A stretch of 64,000 nt of DNA from Isoetes taiwanensis (GCA_021234155.1 JAJEKV010000058.1:6398600-6462599); one strand, 5' to 3'. Positions 11,273 to 22,270 are shown, counted from the first letter of the stretch. Made by a program: numbers and translations. Notes: generated by a model from the sequence alone, not told the origin.

Positions 11273-11284
11273 TGGTATCAGAGC
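11273..11284 (+). other. Primer-binding site (initiator-Met tRNA)
   Basis: TGGTATCAGAGC, 2 bp after the left LTR, the standard plant initiator-Met tRNA complement. Confidence 0.93.
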
Positions 11285-12333
11285 CAAGCTATTCCTACAG
11301 TTTGCAAAAACTTCCGGTTGGTGTTGGAGATTGCAAACAGGAATAGAGAACCTTATTCTGGCTATTCTTGATGTTTGTAAGTCATCTAGTTGGTGCTAGT
11401 GATTGCAAACTGGAATAGAATTTCTTCTCCTTTGAGAATCTAAATGATCTTCTTTCTATGAATTTAAAATCTTTCCTTGAATTATTCTTTCACAATTTGA
11501 TTCTACCCAGATCACTCAATCTTTGGATATATTGGTACGAAAAAAAAATTGTTTGTTGCAGGAAACATATAGGTGCTGGTGATTGGTGACGTGAAATAAG
11601 CAGAGGGAACTGAGCCTAGTCTTCCTTATCAATCCATTTCATTTGCCAAAATGGATCTCCTTTCAATCAACCTAGAACTGACAATCCATCTCCTTGGCCA
11701 GGATGGATCTCTGTTGAAACTTTTCCTGCATCTACGGAGGGCATATCTATGGTGGACTGATCAATCTTTATCTGAATTCTTTATCCTTGATAAATCCTGA
11801 ACTATTCCAAACTAAACGAGTTTAGTGCGGTCCATTGTTTTAGTAAGATGTCTTGATAATGAATATTTGTCTGTAAGAAATTGTAAATCTATTTTTGTGT
11901 TGCTTCCTTCTAATGGATGATCATGCCATTAATAGTTGCACAATGGTTGGTGCCATAAGTGTTGATGTTAATGGGTGACATTGAAATTCTAGATTGGTGT
12001 CTAGAGTTTTGAGCAGTAGTTGGTGCTACTGGTTGGAGTCGGTGCTTCAACGGAACCCTTGATCTTTTCTTAATTCTGTCTTTATCTTAAAACTTAAATT
12101 TTATCTAGTAGATCTTAAGCTTTGCTAATATATCTTCCCTGAATCTTTATCTTAATCTTTAGCCACAACAGTTGTGATTGTCATAAATAGTTGGTGCTAT
12201 TTATGAGATCATAATCCTAGCTTTGGTCCTTAAAATGAATTGAGTTGGTGCTCATGTACAAATTGAGTTGGTGCTCATGTACAAATTGAATTGGTGCTTA
12301 ATTTGTGGTTTACAACTGAGGTCAGTTGCTTCC
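11285..12333. other. Non-coding interior of the LTR element with recurrent GGTGCT word
   Basis: No ORF of note. The word (T)TGGTGCT or a one-base variant recurs about ten times (near 11321, 11390, 11571, 11948, 12019, 12036, 12192, 12244, 12266, 12290), often followed by a short similar sequence such as GATTGCAAAC or CATGTACAAATTGA. Meaning unknown; it may be amplified short repeats or a packaging/structure element. Confidence 0.6.
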
Positions 12334-12346
12334 AAAAAGGGAAGAA
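12334..12346 (+). other. Polypurine tract
   Basis: AAAAAGGGAAGAA directly before the TG of the right LTR, the expected plus-strand primer. Confidence 0.75.
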
Positions 12347-12347
12347 T

Positions 12348-13105
12348 TGATATGGATATGGTAGCTCGGGGGAGTGGTCTTGGAAGTTAGTCTTGGTGGA
12401 CTAGCGTGGGTGTCTAAGTTTGGCAAATTATTGGCAAGGAAAGGCAATGAAGGCAACCTATGGTCTATATTTATGAAGCTAAAAAGGCATAGCTAAATAA
12501 AAAAGGGCTAAAGTCGTAGCAGAGACCTATAAATAGAGCCTGAACTTCAGTTACACATATCTCGACAACCAAAGCTCCGATTGGGGCGATTCTTACTTCA
12601 TTGGAACCGGCTCGGAGTCTAGTTTCCGAATTGGGATGGCACATTCTGTGAGTCATCCGAATAAGAGAGATATAGCCAGAAGAATGATAGGGGGTCAAAT
12701 AAGACTGCTCTATTCATTCGCTCTTGAATCTGATTCTAAGAAAGCCATTACTTTTTCCTAGAGCTTCTGCTATTCTTATTCAATAGCCTGTCACTATCCT
12801 AGATCTTAACTCTTGGTGTCTTATATTGAGGACTTCTAGCTCGAGGGAGGAGCTACCAGTGGAAACTGATTGTCAGGCCTTGCCATAATTCTGCCAATTC
12901 TTAGCACCGAATGACCCGGTTGGGTGGTGAACTATCATACATTGGTTATTGCATCTTGACCTAACTCTGTTTTTGGTGAACTAGAGCTTGGCCAATCTGA
13001 GTTATCAACGTAACTCATATTATTGGGAGACCACGAATTGATTGAGAAGCCTTAAATAAGGTTTCAGGGATATAAAAGGTATGGTTCATTTGTGGATCCT
13101 TATCA
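12348..13105 (+). repeat. Right LTR (758 bp)
   Basis: Direct repeat of the left LTR with scattered substitutions (e.g. GGGGCGG versus GGGATGG) and small indels near 12873-12905. Followed by the CTGCT target duplication. Confidence 0.93.
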
Positions 13106-13171
13106 CTGCTGTAGTTCAAGGGACCAACATGTTTGGATAGCGCTGCTTGGGAACATCAAGCTATAAAACCT

Positions 13172-13175
<4 letters not shown>

Positions 13176-13207
<32 letters not shown>
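13176..13207 (-). other. Poly(A) tail of LINE copy 2
   Basis: Thirty-two uninterrupted T on the plus strand, at the 3' end of the minus-strand element and directly beside the target duplication. Confidence 0.95.
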
Positions 13208-13208
<1 letters not shown>

Positions 13209-13407
13209 GAGAAACGGCAGTGATTATATTATATTACATGCAAAAAGGTACATAGTCTCTGTTATAAGGCCATATTTAAACAAAAACGGCCTATCGCTCC
13301 CAAGGAGGCTATTTTTAATAAACTAGAACACTGTTTGGATATGCAAGTCAAAGAAAGAAAGGAAATATTTTCAGCAGACCATCAAGATAAGTGTATCAGT
13401 GGCGAAA

Positions 13408-13719
13408 TCAGTCATCCATAACTCCATCCAGAGTTATAATCGCATATGCTTGATCCGTGTACTTATTCAGCAGGTAATCTAGCTCCACAGCCCCATATGC
13501 AGACGCATCCAAAATATGAAGAATCCAGGACTCCCGCGCTCCCTCACAAATACCAAGCTTATCTTGGAAATACGGCTTGAGTTCTTGTTTGAATTGCCAT
13601 ATATCTTCATCCGCCAGAATACGCTCCAGAGCTCGGATCATAATAGTTTCTGTTTTGACCCAAAGTAGGGCTTCCAGTACCTCTTGATGTGACATTGGGT
13701 TGGTGTTATCCGGAACCAT
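13408..13719 (-). CDS. Possible third ORF of LINE copy 2 (103 aa)
   Basis: Starts with ATG at 13717-13719, 28 bp after the end of ORF2 and in another frame; the frame stays open upstream into the ORF2 3' end. The product (MVPDNTNPMSHQEVLEALLW to the end DGVMDD) is 103 aa, has amphipathic helix-like stretches (RALERILADEDIWQFKQEL) and is not low-complexity, unlike a random AT-rich UTR frame. It could be a separate small protein or a C-terminal ORF2 domain separated by a frameshift. The matching part of copy 1 lies outside the window, so conservation cannot be tested here. Function unknown. Confidence 0.45.
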   Translation of the reverse strand: MVPDNTNPMSHQEVLEALLWVKTETIMIRALERILADEDIWQFKQELKPYFQDKLGICEGARESWILHILDASAYGAVELDYLLNKYTDQAYAIITLDGVMDD

Positions 13720-13747
13720 TCTGGCATGTCCTCCCTCGTGATGTTTC

Positions 13748-16700
13748 TTAACCAGATAATCTGTTATCAACATCAGATAAACTGTTAAAGTAAGAAGTGA
13801 AAAAGGAGTAAAATCCTTGAAAGGAACCCAGCTTATCCCAATTTTTATCATAATTGGATCCCTTAGACAATCTATGTGCCATAGCTGCATCAGCCAGTTC
13901 AAGCTGAAGGATTGTTTTAAGAGCATTTATATCAGGTGGAGAGTGGTTTATAGCCACATTGTTTCTATGTTTCCAAATCGACCACATGCAGATAGTTCTG
14001 ACTGTATCCAGAAATGGGGAACTATTTGCTAAGAAGACAAAAAGATCAGCCTCTGTACTCTGAGTGACACCAATATAGGCCCCAATCCAATTCCAGAAAG
14101 GAGTGAGCCATGGGCAAATAAAAATATGGCTTGAGGATTCAACTTGGCCACAGCCTAAAGGGCAGCTATCTATTGCCTGGTCATTGTATTTGGAACGGTA
14201 GGCATTGGACTTTAGACTTTTATTCAGTACTAACCATCTGAAAAAGGTAATCTTTCTGGCACATTGTAGTTTCCAGCCTTTCCTGATAACAGCTATTGCT
14301 TCTGAGTCTGAACAGCCCCATTGATGAGCAACTTTCGTTCCATTAGAATTCAAGAGCATTAAGTAGATCTTGGAAACTATGTAACCTCTACCATCCACAG
14401 TCCAATTGAGCTCTTTTCTTTCCCCACTCCTTGGATGCCGAGTTAACACATTATATATATTTCTATTGCATACTGTGTCTTGCACAAGGCCAGAGATTTC
14501 TTGCCATGGTCTCCAATCATCCCCTCTGACCATATTGCCCACAGTACAGAGATCTTTGAGTTTCCATTCTTTGTATTTTCTGGGATGTTTGAGAGCCAAA
14601 CACCCATCATCCTCATCTGTAAGTCCCTGGTGCCAAAAGAAACTAAAGTCATCTGAAACATTTTCAACTGGGCAGGCTTTAAAGCATACAGACACTTTGT
14701 TCCAAGCTTGGATAACTCTCCTCATTATAGCAGATGTGCCCATTGCTGGATTTAGTTGATAGAAAGCAGAATCAGGTAGATGATGTGGAGTAGATGGGCT
14801 TCCCACTAAAGACGTCTTCCCAATCCAATATTTCAATAAGTAAAGAGCAGGGGACTTTAAGGAAGAAGTCAGAGATCTCCACACTAGTTTAGCTGCTAAG
14901 ACTTGAGCCTGCAAGAATAAATCCTTACACCCCAAACCTCCCCTTTTTCTGGGGAGAGCTAGGTACTGCCACCCCACCATATGAGCACCTTGCCAAATAA
15001 ATTCTTTCATAATGGCCTCTATTTCCTGATAGGACTTTTTGTCTGCTATTATTGCTGAAGAGAAAAACACATGAGAACTGGCAATAACACTGTTAACTAT
15101 CCCCACTCTACCAGCCAAAGAAAGAGTCTTAGGGTACATCTTTAGTTTCTTTTTAATTTTGGTGACTATTGGCTCCCATAAGCCATGTAGGCTCATGTTG
15201 AGGGCCAAAGGTAAACCTAATAGTTTGGTGGCTGATTGGTAACCACAAACTTTGATCCCTTCAATATAATCCTCTGGGCTAGAGGATATAATTGCACATT
15301 TATCCTTGTTTAGAACAACTCCCGAGGCTTTCCCAAACCTGTTCATAGCAGCAAGAAAGTTTTGAATGTTGGCCCCCTGATTTTTAAGAAACACAAACGT
15401 ATCGTCTGCATACTGCATAACAGACAGAGTATCATTTGTTTCAGGAAGCTTTAGGCAGTTAATCTTGTTGTTCTGCTGCAGTTTCAGAATAACCCTGGTT
15501 ACCATTTCTGCAACTATCAAGAAAAGATAGGGGGCCAAAGGACAGCCCTGTCTCACTCCTCTTTTGCATTCAAAAAATGGGGAGGGGGAGCCATTCACCA
15601 AAACTGCAGAGCAGCCTGCATCATTAAACCCAGCTATCTTCTTTACAACTGCCTCTGAAAAGCCCATTTGGGACATAGCTTTGTACAGGAAGCCCCAGTC
15701 TAATGTGTCATAAGCCCTTTTAAAGTCTAGCTTTAGTAACACACATTCTTGGCTAGAAATTCTATTCCAATGCAGTCCTTCATATGCGCCAATAAAATTA
15801 TCAAGGATGCTTCTCCCTGGTAGAAAACCTGATTGGACTTGATTGATCTTTGACATTAAGATTTTCTTCAATCTATTGGCAAAAATCTTGGCTATGATTT
15901 TGTATGTGACATTGGTCAGAGATATCGGCCTCCAGTCAGAAAATGTAGTAGGCTTATCTACCTTAGGGACTAGGGCAATGAGTCCAGCATTAATAGCAGG
16001 ATGCAACCTCTCAGCTTGCCAAGCTCCCTGTACAAAGGTTGTAAGATCTTTGGACATTAGTCCCCAGAAATGCTCATAGAATTCTGGAGGTAAGCCATCT
16101 GGCCCTGGGCTTTTCCCATGGGCCATGCTCCTTATGACTCCCAAAATTTCTGCTTCAAGCGGGACTACCAGGAGCTGGTTATCATTAATCATCACATCTT
16201 TAGGTCCAAGTGAACTAAAGAACTCATCCATGCAACAATTATCAATGTTTACTGCTGCAAACAGCTCCTTGTACTTATTGTGAAATAACTTTTGGATATC
16301 TTCCTGCTTGGACAGCTCAAGCTGACTGTCATCCATTACTGAGACTATCCCATTATTCATCAACCTGCTCTTGGCAGCCCTGAAGAAAAATTTGGAGCTG
16401 CAATCATCCATCAAATTGACATACAGGCCCCTATTCTTGATTGCCAAGCTCTTTGCCTCATGTTCCTCAATTAATTTGACTTTCCTTTCTAGGATTTCTT
16501 CTCTCTGTTGAAGAGCCAGATTGGATTTATCCATAAAAAGGTTTTGTCTAACCTCTTTCATTTCCAGATAAACTTCTCTTTTCTCCTGTTTCTTTTTCCT
16601 GCTCCATACCTTGCCCCACTGTTTAATCCAATTTTTTATCTGCTTGACCCTATTGGTGAATTCCTTCATAGATCCACTTATGTTTATGGCCTTGAGGGAG

Positions 16701-17500
16701 TCAGAGAACCGAGTGTAGTCATCACGAAAAACTTTATTGCTCAAAGGTCGGTATTAAACTTAAATGGGATATCGCTGGGTTTATTTTGGGGCATACAACC
16801 TGTGTCCAAGATCCGGGGTAGTGATCAGAAATAGAATTGCTACAATCATTAGATATGGTCGTTTATCCCATCCTGTCAAGGTTGATGTATTGATATAATA
16901 CCTGTCAAGTAAGCAGTACACCCTATCCACTCCTTTTCTTTTATTGCTCCAGGAATATGCATGTGAAGAAGAGGGAGCATGGTATATGAAATTATGAACT
17001 AGTTTTTCCCACTCCAGCCTTTCACCTCTTGACATATTCAACTTTTTACCAGCCTTTTGTTCCCAAGAAGGAGTGTTGTTGAAATCTCCACTTAATATCC
17101 AATTGTTGGTATTCTGTCCTTGTAACCAATCTGACATTTCTTTCCACTGCTCCTCTCTTTCTTCAGGGGATGTTGAGGCATATACATTAATAATTCCAAC
17201 TTGCTCCATCTCAATTTCCAAGAAAACCACCTGCCATCTGCCTGAAGGGTGCAGGAAAGAGCCTAACTTTTTCAGTCCAATCCAAGAGATACAAATCCCA
17301 CCTTTAGTACCATCAGCTGGGGCCCAAATAGAATCTCCACTCGGAAAGATCCATTCACCCAGTTTTGAGGCCTCAAAGGCTGGAAGCCTGTGCTCCTGCA
17401 ACAAGATTATATCTGCCTTCATCTCTTTAAGAGCAATAAGAGCCCTTTTCCTTTTTAAAGGACCCTTAATTCCTCTCAAATTCCAAGTAATTACCTTCAT
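13748..17500 (-). pseudogene. LINE copy 2 ORF2: endonuclease-RT-zf-RVT, frameshifted
   Basis: Starts at ATG 17498-17500 (MKVITWNLRGIKGPLKRK). The endonuclease shows LLQEHRL, LSGDFNNTPSW and, in a shifted frame near 16820, SISDHYP. The frame is lost between about 16870 and 16745 and then runs uninterrupted for 998 codons. The RT carries KSPGPDGLPPEFY, LKLDFKRAYDTLDW, GVRQGCPLAPYLF and QYADDTFVF (near 15400). The C-terminus has the plant zf-RVT domain (KITFFRWLVLNKSL, CPLGCGQVESSSHIFIC: C-x3-C-x7-H-x3-C). The catalytic residues of both enzymes are readable, but at least two frameshifts in the endonuclease linker break the protein. Confidence 0.92.
17497..17500 (-). promoter_or_regulatory. ATGA stop-start overlap of ORF1 and ORF2
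   Basis: ORF1 ends TGA (17497-17499) and ORF2 begins ATG (17498-17500), a four-base overlap. In other bicistronic non-LTR elements (SART1) an overlapping UAAUG couples translation of ORF2 to termination on ORF1; reinitiation is inferred here. Confidence 0.7.
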
Positions 17501-19636
17501 TGTACTTTGGTGCTCCTAGTAACAGGCCCATCTGCTCTAGGGGTATAGACCTTTTTCTTCCTTTTGGTACTTTGGTGAAGTGGGAGTGGAGTAGCATAGG
17601 ATAAATCATTTTCTTCACCATCACTGCCATCTGCATCATCCCAAAACCTACCCGACAATTTAGATGATGGATCTTTCAATTCTCTAATCTGTGCAGCTGG
17701 AGTCTTGAATAGTTCTCTTTCCACTGACTCCCCAGCTCTTTCCTTAACCAATTCTTGGCCAGAAGGGCTTAAAGTTCTCCTGGTATGCTCACAGCAAGTT
17801 CCCTGGCCAGCTGGCGACCCCTCTTGGCCAGCTGGGCTTAGAGGTCTACTGGTGTGAACATAACCAGTTCCCTGGCCTTCTGGAGTTACAAGCCTTTGGG
17901 TAAGTTCAATAGTTTGGTCAACAAATTCAGTTTGGGACTCCACCTGACACAAGTCTTTTGCTGGAGCATCTACCACTTCTGATTCAGGTTCCATATTAAG
18001 AGGAGTGATGTGTATTGGCACACACACATCAAACCTACCTACCCCTGGGTCCTTAGGGAAAAGTTCTATAACTGGGAGTGGTGAGTCAATGTCACCTTTA
18101 TCCTGGGACAACAAGATCTTGGGTGAACTAGGTTCTCCTTTTTCTTTATACCCAGAAGACTCTTCAGAAGAGGAGTACTCTGCCTCCCGAGGTATCCCAT
18201 TATCCTTTATCTTGATAGATAAAGATCTAGTCACTTCTGGCGATTTATCCCTCATTATTTCTTTTCCTTTAGAGCCCGGATTATTTAAGACTTTAACCTT
18301 GGCAGAGTCCTCTTCAAATTGCACCTTTTTTTTCCATTCACTTCTCATTTTCCTCTCCATTTGTCTACCGGATTCCACCCTTGCCTTCTCCTTCTCCATG
18401 TCTTCTTTAATTTTCTGCCTCCTTCTTTTTCTTTTCTCACTTCCATTCCTGTTCTGTCTATCATTTCTTCCTCTGTTAGGAGTGATCCAAACACCCTCTT
18501 TCTGCCTTTCCACAGTCTGCTCCTTTGGAGGTTCTCGTTCCCCTCGACAAACTTTCCCGCCATGCAATCTAATTCCACAGGCAGAACACAGCTGAGGAAG
18601 ACCTTGCCATGCCAATTTCAGTGACTTGGGCTTACCGAAGTAGTCCACAAAGTCAATGGCTTCCGGGATTGGCTTAAGAATATCTATTTGGGCCCAGACC
18701 CTCGGAGCTTTGTCCTGTGAAATTTCCCAACTGATAACATTACCAGTTTGTTGGAAAAGAGTTTGAAGAGATTGTTCATTCCAGTACATGGGGTTTAGCC
18801 CTTGTAAAGAAGTCCATGCCGGATGGAATAGTTCAGAAAAGCCTTGAGGATCAAATGTCGGGTACCATTTCTGGAAGAAGAATTGAGTGTTGGGCTTCGA
18901 AATGGTGCCATGTTTTAGGAGAAAGGAAGCTGTTTGACTATTCCCACATTCCACCATAAAAAAAAGGGAAATCTATCCAATAGACACTGTTGATAGCGAC
19001 CCCACAATCCATTTTTTCTATTTCCCCTTTAATATACTGCAATCTTACTCCCTCATGACGAATACAGCCTATCAGACCTCTGGACTTTAAAAACTTGAGC
19101 TTACTTTCTACTGCAGCATTCCTAAGAGGCTTACCCACAAATACCGGCTCTTTAACTGTCAGCAGCTCCTTTCGCACGTCTTCCTGAACCTGATTTGCAT
19201 ACTCCAAAATTTGGCTGACTGCTTCTTTTTGCCTCTGCAGCGTACCAACTCCGGAAGAGCGTCTTGTATTCACCATATCTGAGATCGACGTAAGAAAATC
19301 CCCGAACACAATGAACTCCTTCACCTTCTCACCCTTCTCTATTGCTGCCAAATGGTTCGTAATTTCCCTAATTTGATCGTACCCCTTTTTGCTAAGAGTA
19401 CGGATTAAATCTATCAATTCCTCTGCCTTGGTTTCAATTTTTTCATTATTCCCCTCTGTCCCTGTCTTTCCCTTTTCCAAATGGCCTGTCATCATTTGCA
19501 CATTTCCCAAGAACTGACCCTCCTGCCCTTTCTGCTGCATATCACCCGACATACTAACCCCTGTCCCAAACAACTGATTTTTTATTATTTTTTCTGATCT
19601 TACTATCCCACTTTCCAAACTACCACCTAAACCCAC
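17497..19636 (-). pseudogene. LINE copy 2 ORF1: DUF4283-like gag protein, one frameshift
   Basis: Two frames joined at an A8 run (T8 on the coding strand) near 18957-18964, where INSVYWIDFPF passes to MVECGNSQTASF; the same motif is continuous in copy 1. The first in-frame ATG is at 19552 (MSGDMQQKG); the frame is open to a GTG at 19636. An N-terminal helical part is followed by the DUF4283-like domain (LQGLNPMYWNEQS), a knuckle (LCSACGIRLHGGKVC), a basic stretch (RKRRRQKIKEDMEKEK) and a long Ser/Pro/Glu-rich tail with two copies of TLSPAGQ/PLSPAGQ-like sequence. It ends TRSTKVQ. The stop TGA overlaps the ORF2 start as ATGA (17497-17500). Confidence 0.88.
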
Positions 19637-19650
19637 TGAAAACCAGAGAC

Positions 19651-19926
19651 CTAACTGTAAACCTTCACCACAATTTTACTATCAGTCCAAGAACAATGTG
19701 TGTGGAAGATACCCGCTGCACTAGCATTTCTATCACCTATAAATTCACCTAGCCACGATTCAAGAAGCAACACCTCAGATTGAGGCACTAAAGAAAAGAT
19801 TGGAGAAAATAGTTCTTCAGGGAAGAATCTATTATACACCAGACTCTCCCATAGTCGTGCTCCTTCACCTTCAAGCCATCCACAAGAGAATCGCTCTCCC
19901 TGGATCAGAACCGTGAAGAACTTCAT
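19651..19926 (-). CDS. LINE copy 2 short 5' ORF (ORF0-like, 91 aa)
   Basis: ATG at 19924-19926, product MKFFTVLIQGERFSCGWLEG through DSKIVVKVYS. It aligns along its length with the 106-aa ORF at 5723-6043 in copy 1 (see there for shared positions). It ends 15 bp before the open frame of ORF1, which is in another frame and has no ATG for 28 codons, so ORF0 and ORF1 might once have been one protein. No known domain recognised. Confidence 0.7.
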   Translation of the reverse strand: MKFFTVLIQGERFSCGWLEGEGARLWESLVYNRFFPEELFSPIFSLVPQSEVLLLESWLGEFIGDRNASAAGIFHTHCSWTDSKIVVKVYS

Positions 19927-20025
19927 GGCTTAGGGTATGGTAGGCGCTGTTTTTCCCGCCCGGGCCATCGCCTCCAGCCTCGTTCCACATTTTGAGTTTT
20001 TTCTAGAACCTGCTCTTTCATCATA

Positions 20026-21330
20026 CGTGCACTAAGAATAAGAAAAACAATGGTGGCAGACTAATTATGCTCCAAATTATCACTGCAACCCAAAGGTTCT
20101 TATAGTCATCTCGTTTAATATAACATGTAGCCATTTTTGCAACAGAGCGCCAAGCCAAGGACAAGTAGTTCCACCTAAGTTAGATACTGACATGGAGAAT
20201 GCAAAGATTGTTCTCCAATGCCTCCGGGGCAAATTTTCATGGACAGAACTAACATTGGCATTAGTTGCAGCAGTCTCCCAATAGCATTAGACATTGCTTG
20301 GTCATCCAATACAAAGGCATGATCTAGAAGATGAAGCCTTAGTTGTACCTTGTCAGAAGCATAAGATCCAAAAATCCAGCATCATACACTGCAAACCAAA
20401 GATAAGGTATAAGTAAAATCTCAAGACCCACATTGTTCATTCAAGTAAAAACAAATGGTGTACCTAAGTCTAGAAGAACATTGTTCTAAAGGTGCAGCCT
20501 TTCAACCAGCAGTTGTATAGCACAATGCCCAATAACATGGCAAGATAACCAAAAGCATTCATAAATCTACTGAATTCTTCATATAATCTAGGCACTACAT
20601 GTTTATCTAAAAGCCAATAAAACATTGCCTCAAAGATGTCTGGGCATAAACCACCCTGCATACCACAGGCAACAGGTCAAACATATGAACAACAAAAAAT
20701 AGGGCTTCATAGGCAAGAATCAAGGGAAATGGGTTTACAATGCATAAATAAACGTACAACATAGGCTTCCAATTGATTGGATTTCGCAAAGTTTTTAAAA
20801 GAGGTCCAAAAGTATGCAGCAAAGCTCCAATTCGTGGCCCCCAAAGGTTTCTGGATAATCGACACTCTGGAAGGCCCATGATACCAGGATTAATAAAAGA
20901 GGAGCTATGGAGATGAGAAGATATACCCTTTGATCCAAAAGAATAGATAGTTGATTTAGATATTCCACAACCAAGTAGCCCTCCTATAGCTATGCTTTCC
21001 CATGAAAGGCTCTGTTTCAAGTCATGTATATGCTTAAACAATGTCGTATTTTCTTATTTGAACAAAAAAATATATATAAGGAGGTTAGGAGGTACCTGTA
21101 AATCATTGGCAGAATGTGGAGAATCACGGCTATTCTAGGCAATGGCAACATCTGTAACAACATCTAGAAAGGCTGTACACAAAGCATAAATAGAGAATAG
21201 AGCAGTAGCAACCGATGGTGTTGGAGTTGGTAAAACAGCCAAAGCCCATAAACATAGTATCCATGCAACGCTGCAAACTTCTAGATATGGCCATCTTCGA
21301 AACTTACAATTCGGCAGATCTATTGAATGC
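20026..21330 (-). pseudogene. FBT: Folate-biopterin transporter (BT1/FBT family) pseudogene
   Basis: Membrane transporter of pteridines. Exons in transcription order: 21330-21096 (RRWPYLEVCSVAWILCLWAL, then LDVVTDVAIA, TAG, NSRDSPHSANDLQ); a GT-AG intron of 84 bp; 21011 to about 20760 (SLSWESIAIGG, LKTLRNPINWKP); 20655-20464 (PDIFEAMFYWLLDK, GYLAMLLGIVLYNCWLKG, then FRTMFF); about 20396-20030 (GFLDLMLLTRY, LLQLMPMLVLSMKICP, PWLGALLQKWL, RDDYKNLWVAVIIWSI). The pieces follow the family order (VVVDS, SLQSLCWGSSAVGG, NLWV regions). Lesions: TAG after VAIA, TAG replacing Trp and TAG replacing Gln in the expected FFWTQ, and frame changes in the last exon near 20190 and 20330. The N-terminal exons are not seen. 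Confidence 0.85.
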
Positions 21331-21339
21331 TTTAAAGAT

Positions 21340-21890
21340 TAATAGAAATAAAAGGAATTTCAAGGCCATTCATAGCAAATCCACCTATTTCTTCCCAATA
21401 AAGGCAATCATTTGCCAAAGCAAGAGTTTCAAACCATTGGTGTTATCATTTTAATAAGAGGCTAACACAAAAAATAACCTAAGACTGCTAATACCTTATT
21501 AAAGTGTGATGTGGCACCATCCGATTGGGTGGGCCTTTCAAAAGCCAACGATGGCTTCCTCCTTCACGCAGGCAAAAGCCGAAGAGGCTGCCATAGATTG
21601 AAACAATCCCAGGAGGGATCTGAAGTGGCCCCAGATGGGTCAAGTCTGTGTTTTGACCCTTGGGCTTCTTGTAGAACCAATCGTCTGGGAAAATAGTGCC
21701 CTATTTAAGAATCTGGGATTTCCTCTAAGAGGGGGAAACTTTTCTTGAATAGAGGCTGCTAATTTCCTCTGAGCACTGTTCTTGATACATATTCATCATT
21801 CTGAGTCACGAACTCTGTAACACTGTGGGGGGATCAGGGATTCCTAGGGAAGAGGCGATAGGTGTGGTTTGATGCAGTTTGTTGCTCCAT
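21340..21890. other. Intergenic, no gene recognised
   Basis: No coding similarity. A promoter-like CCCTATTTAAG (about 21700) is present on the plus strand. The stretch 21504-21820 begins TGTGATGTGG and ends TAACA, but no second copy or target duplication supports an LTR. Confidence 0.4.
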
Positions 21891-21900
21891 TGCAAAGGAA

Positions 21901-21985
21901 TAGAATAGAATAGAATAGAATAGAATAGAATAGAATAGAATAGAATAGAATAGAATAGAATAGAATAGAATAGAATAGAATAGAG
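21901..21985 (-). repeat. Pentanucleotide tail (TAGAA)16 of the third LINE
   Basis: Sixteen perfect TAGAA units on the plus strand (TTCTA on the element strand) followed by TAGAG-TTTTT. It lies at the 3' end, next to the conserved 3'-UTR word TTAACGTCCACGG. LINEs that end in short tandem repeats instead of poly(A) are known, e.g. the RTE and I groups. A similar (GATAA)4 tail with the same neighbouring word occurs at 54881. Confidence 0.85.
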
Positions 21986-22270
21986 TTTTTAACGTCCACG
22001 GAGACCAATAGGTCATGGGACCCATACAATGGGCTAGTACAATCATTACTACTAGGATTAAAAAACCCCTGCCTCGAAAGGTTTTCAAGGGAAAAACCTT
22101 TGCAGTAATGATGATACTAGACAAACAGAGATAATGACTACTGAGGGCTCAGTAATTGCAGACGTTTATCTAGAACCTCAAGTATGTATAATGCCAAGTC
22201 ATGCACAGATGGTGCTCTGAGAAGTTGTGGAAGCGTGGAATGGAATGCTAAGGTCAAAAAATGATTTCGA

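Larger units (their letters stand above)
10515..13105 (+). mobile_element. Complete non-autonomous LTR retrotransposon (2.6 kb)
   Basis: Two LTRs (10515-11270 and 12348-13105), each starting TG and ending CA, flank a 1,077-bp interior. The element is bordered by the 5-bp duplication CTGCT (10510-10514 and 13106-13110). The primer site TGGTATCAGAGC, complementary to initiator-Met tRNA, lies 2 bp inside the left LTR, and a purine tract lies just before the right LTR. The interior has no long ORF and no gag or pol residues, so it must borrow proteins in trans (TRIM/LARD-like). The LTRs differ by about ten changes including small indels, so the insertion is older than the gypsy element at 26990. 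Confidence 0.93.
13176..20006 (-). mobile_element. Full-length L1-type LINE, copy 2 (6.8 kb)
   Basis: Minus-strand element with a 32-nt poly(A), seen as T32 at 13176-13207. The 9-bp target duplication AACCTGCTC lies at 13167-13175 next to the poly(A) and at 20007-20015 beyond the 5' end. The order is a short 5' UTR (20006-19927), the 91-aa 5' ORF, ORF1, ORF2, a possible extra ORF, the 3' UTR and the poly(A). The 80-bp 5' UTR contains a 12-codon upstream ORF starting MARAGK. All main ORFs carry at least one frameshift, so it is inactive, but the long poly(A) and clean duplication suggest moderate age. It sits just past the last exon of the FBT pseudogene. Confidence 0.93.

Noticed and set aside
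21504-21820. Solo LTR (TGTGATGTGG...TAACA)
   Set aside because: No matching flanking duplication and no second copy in the window.
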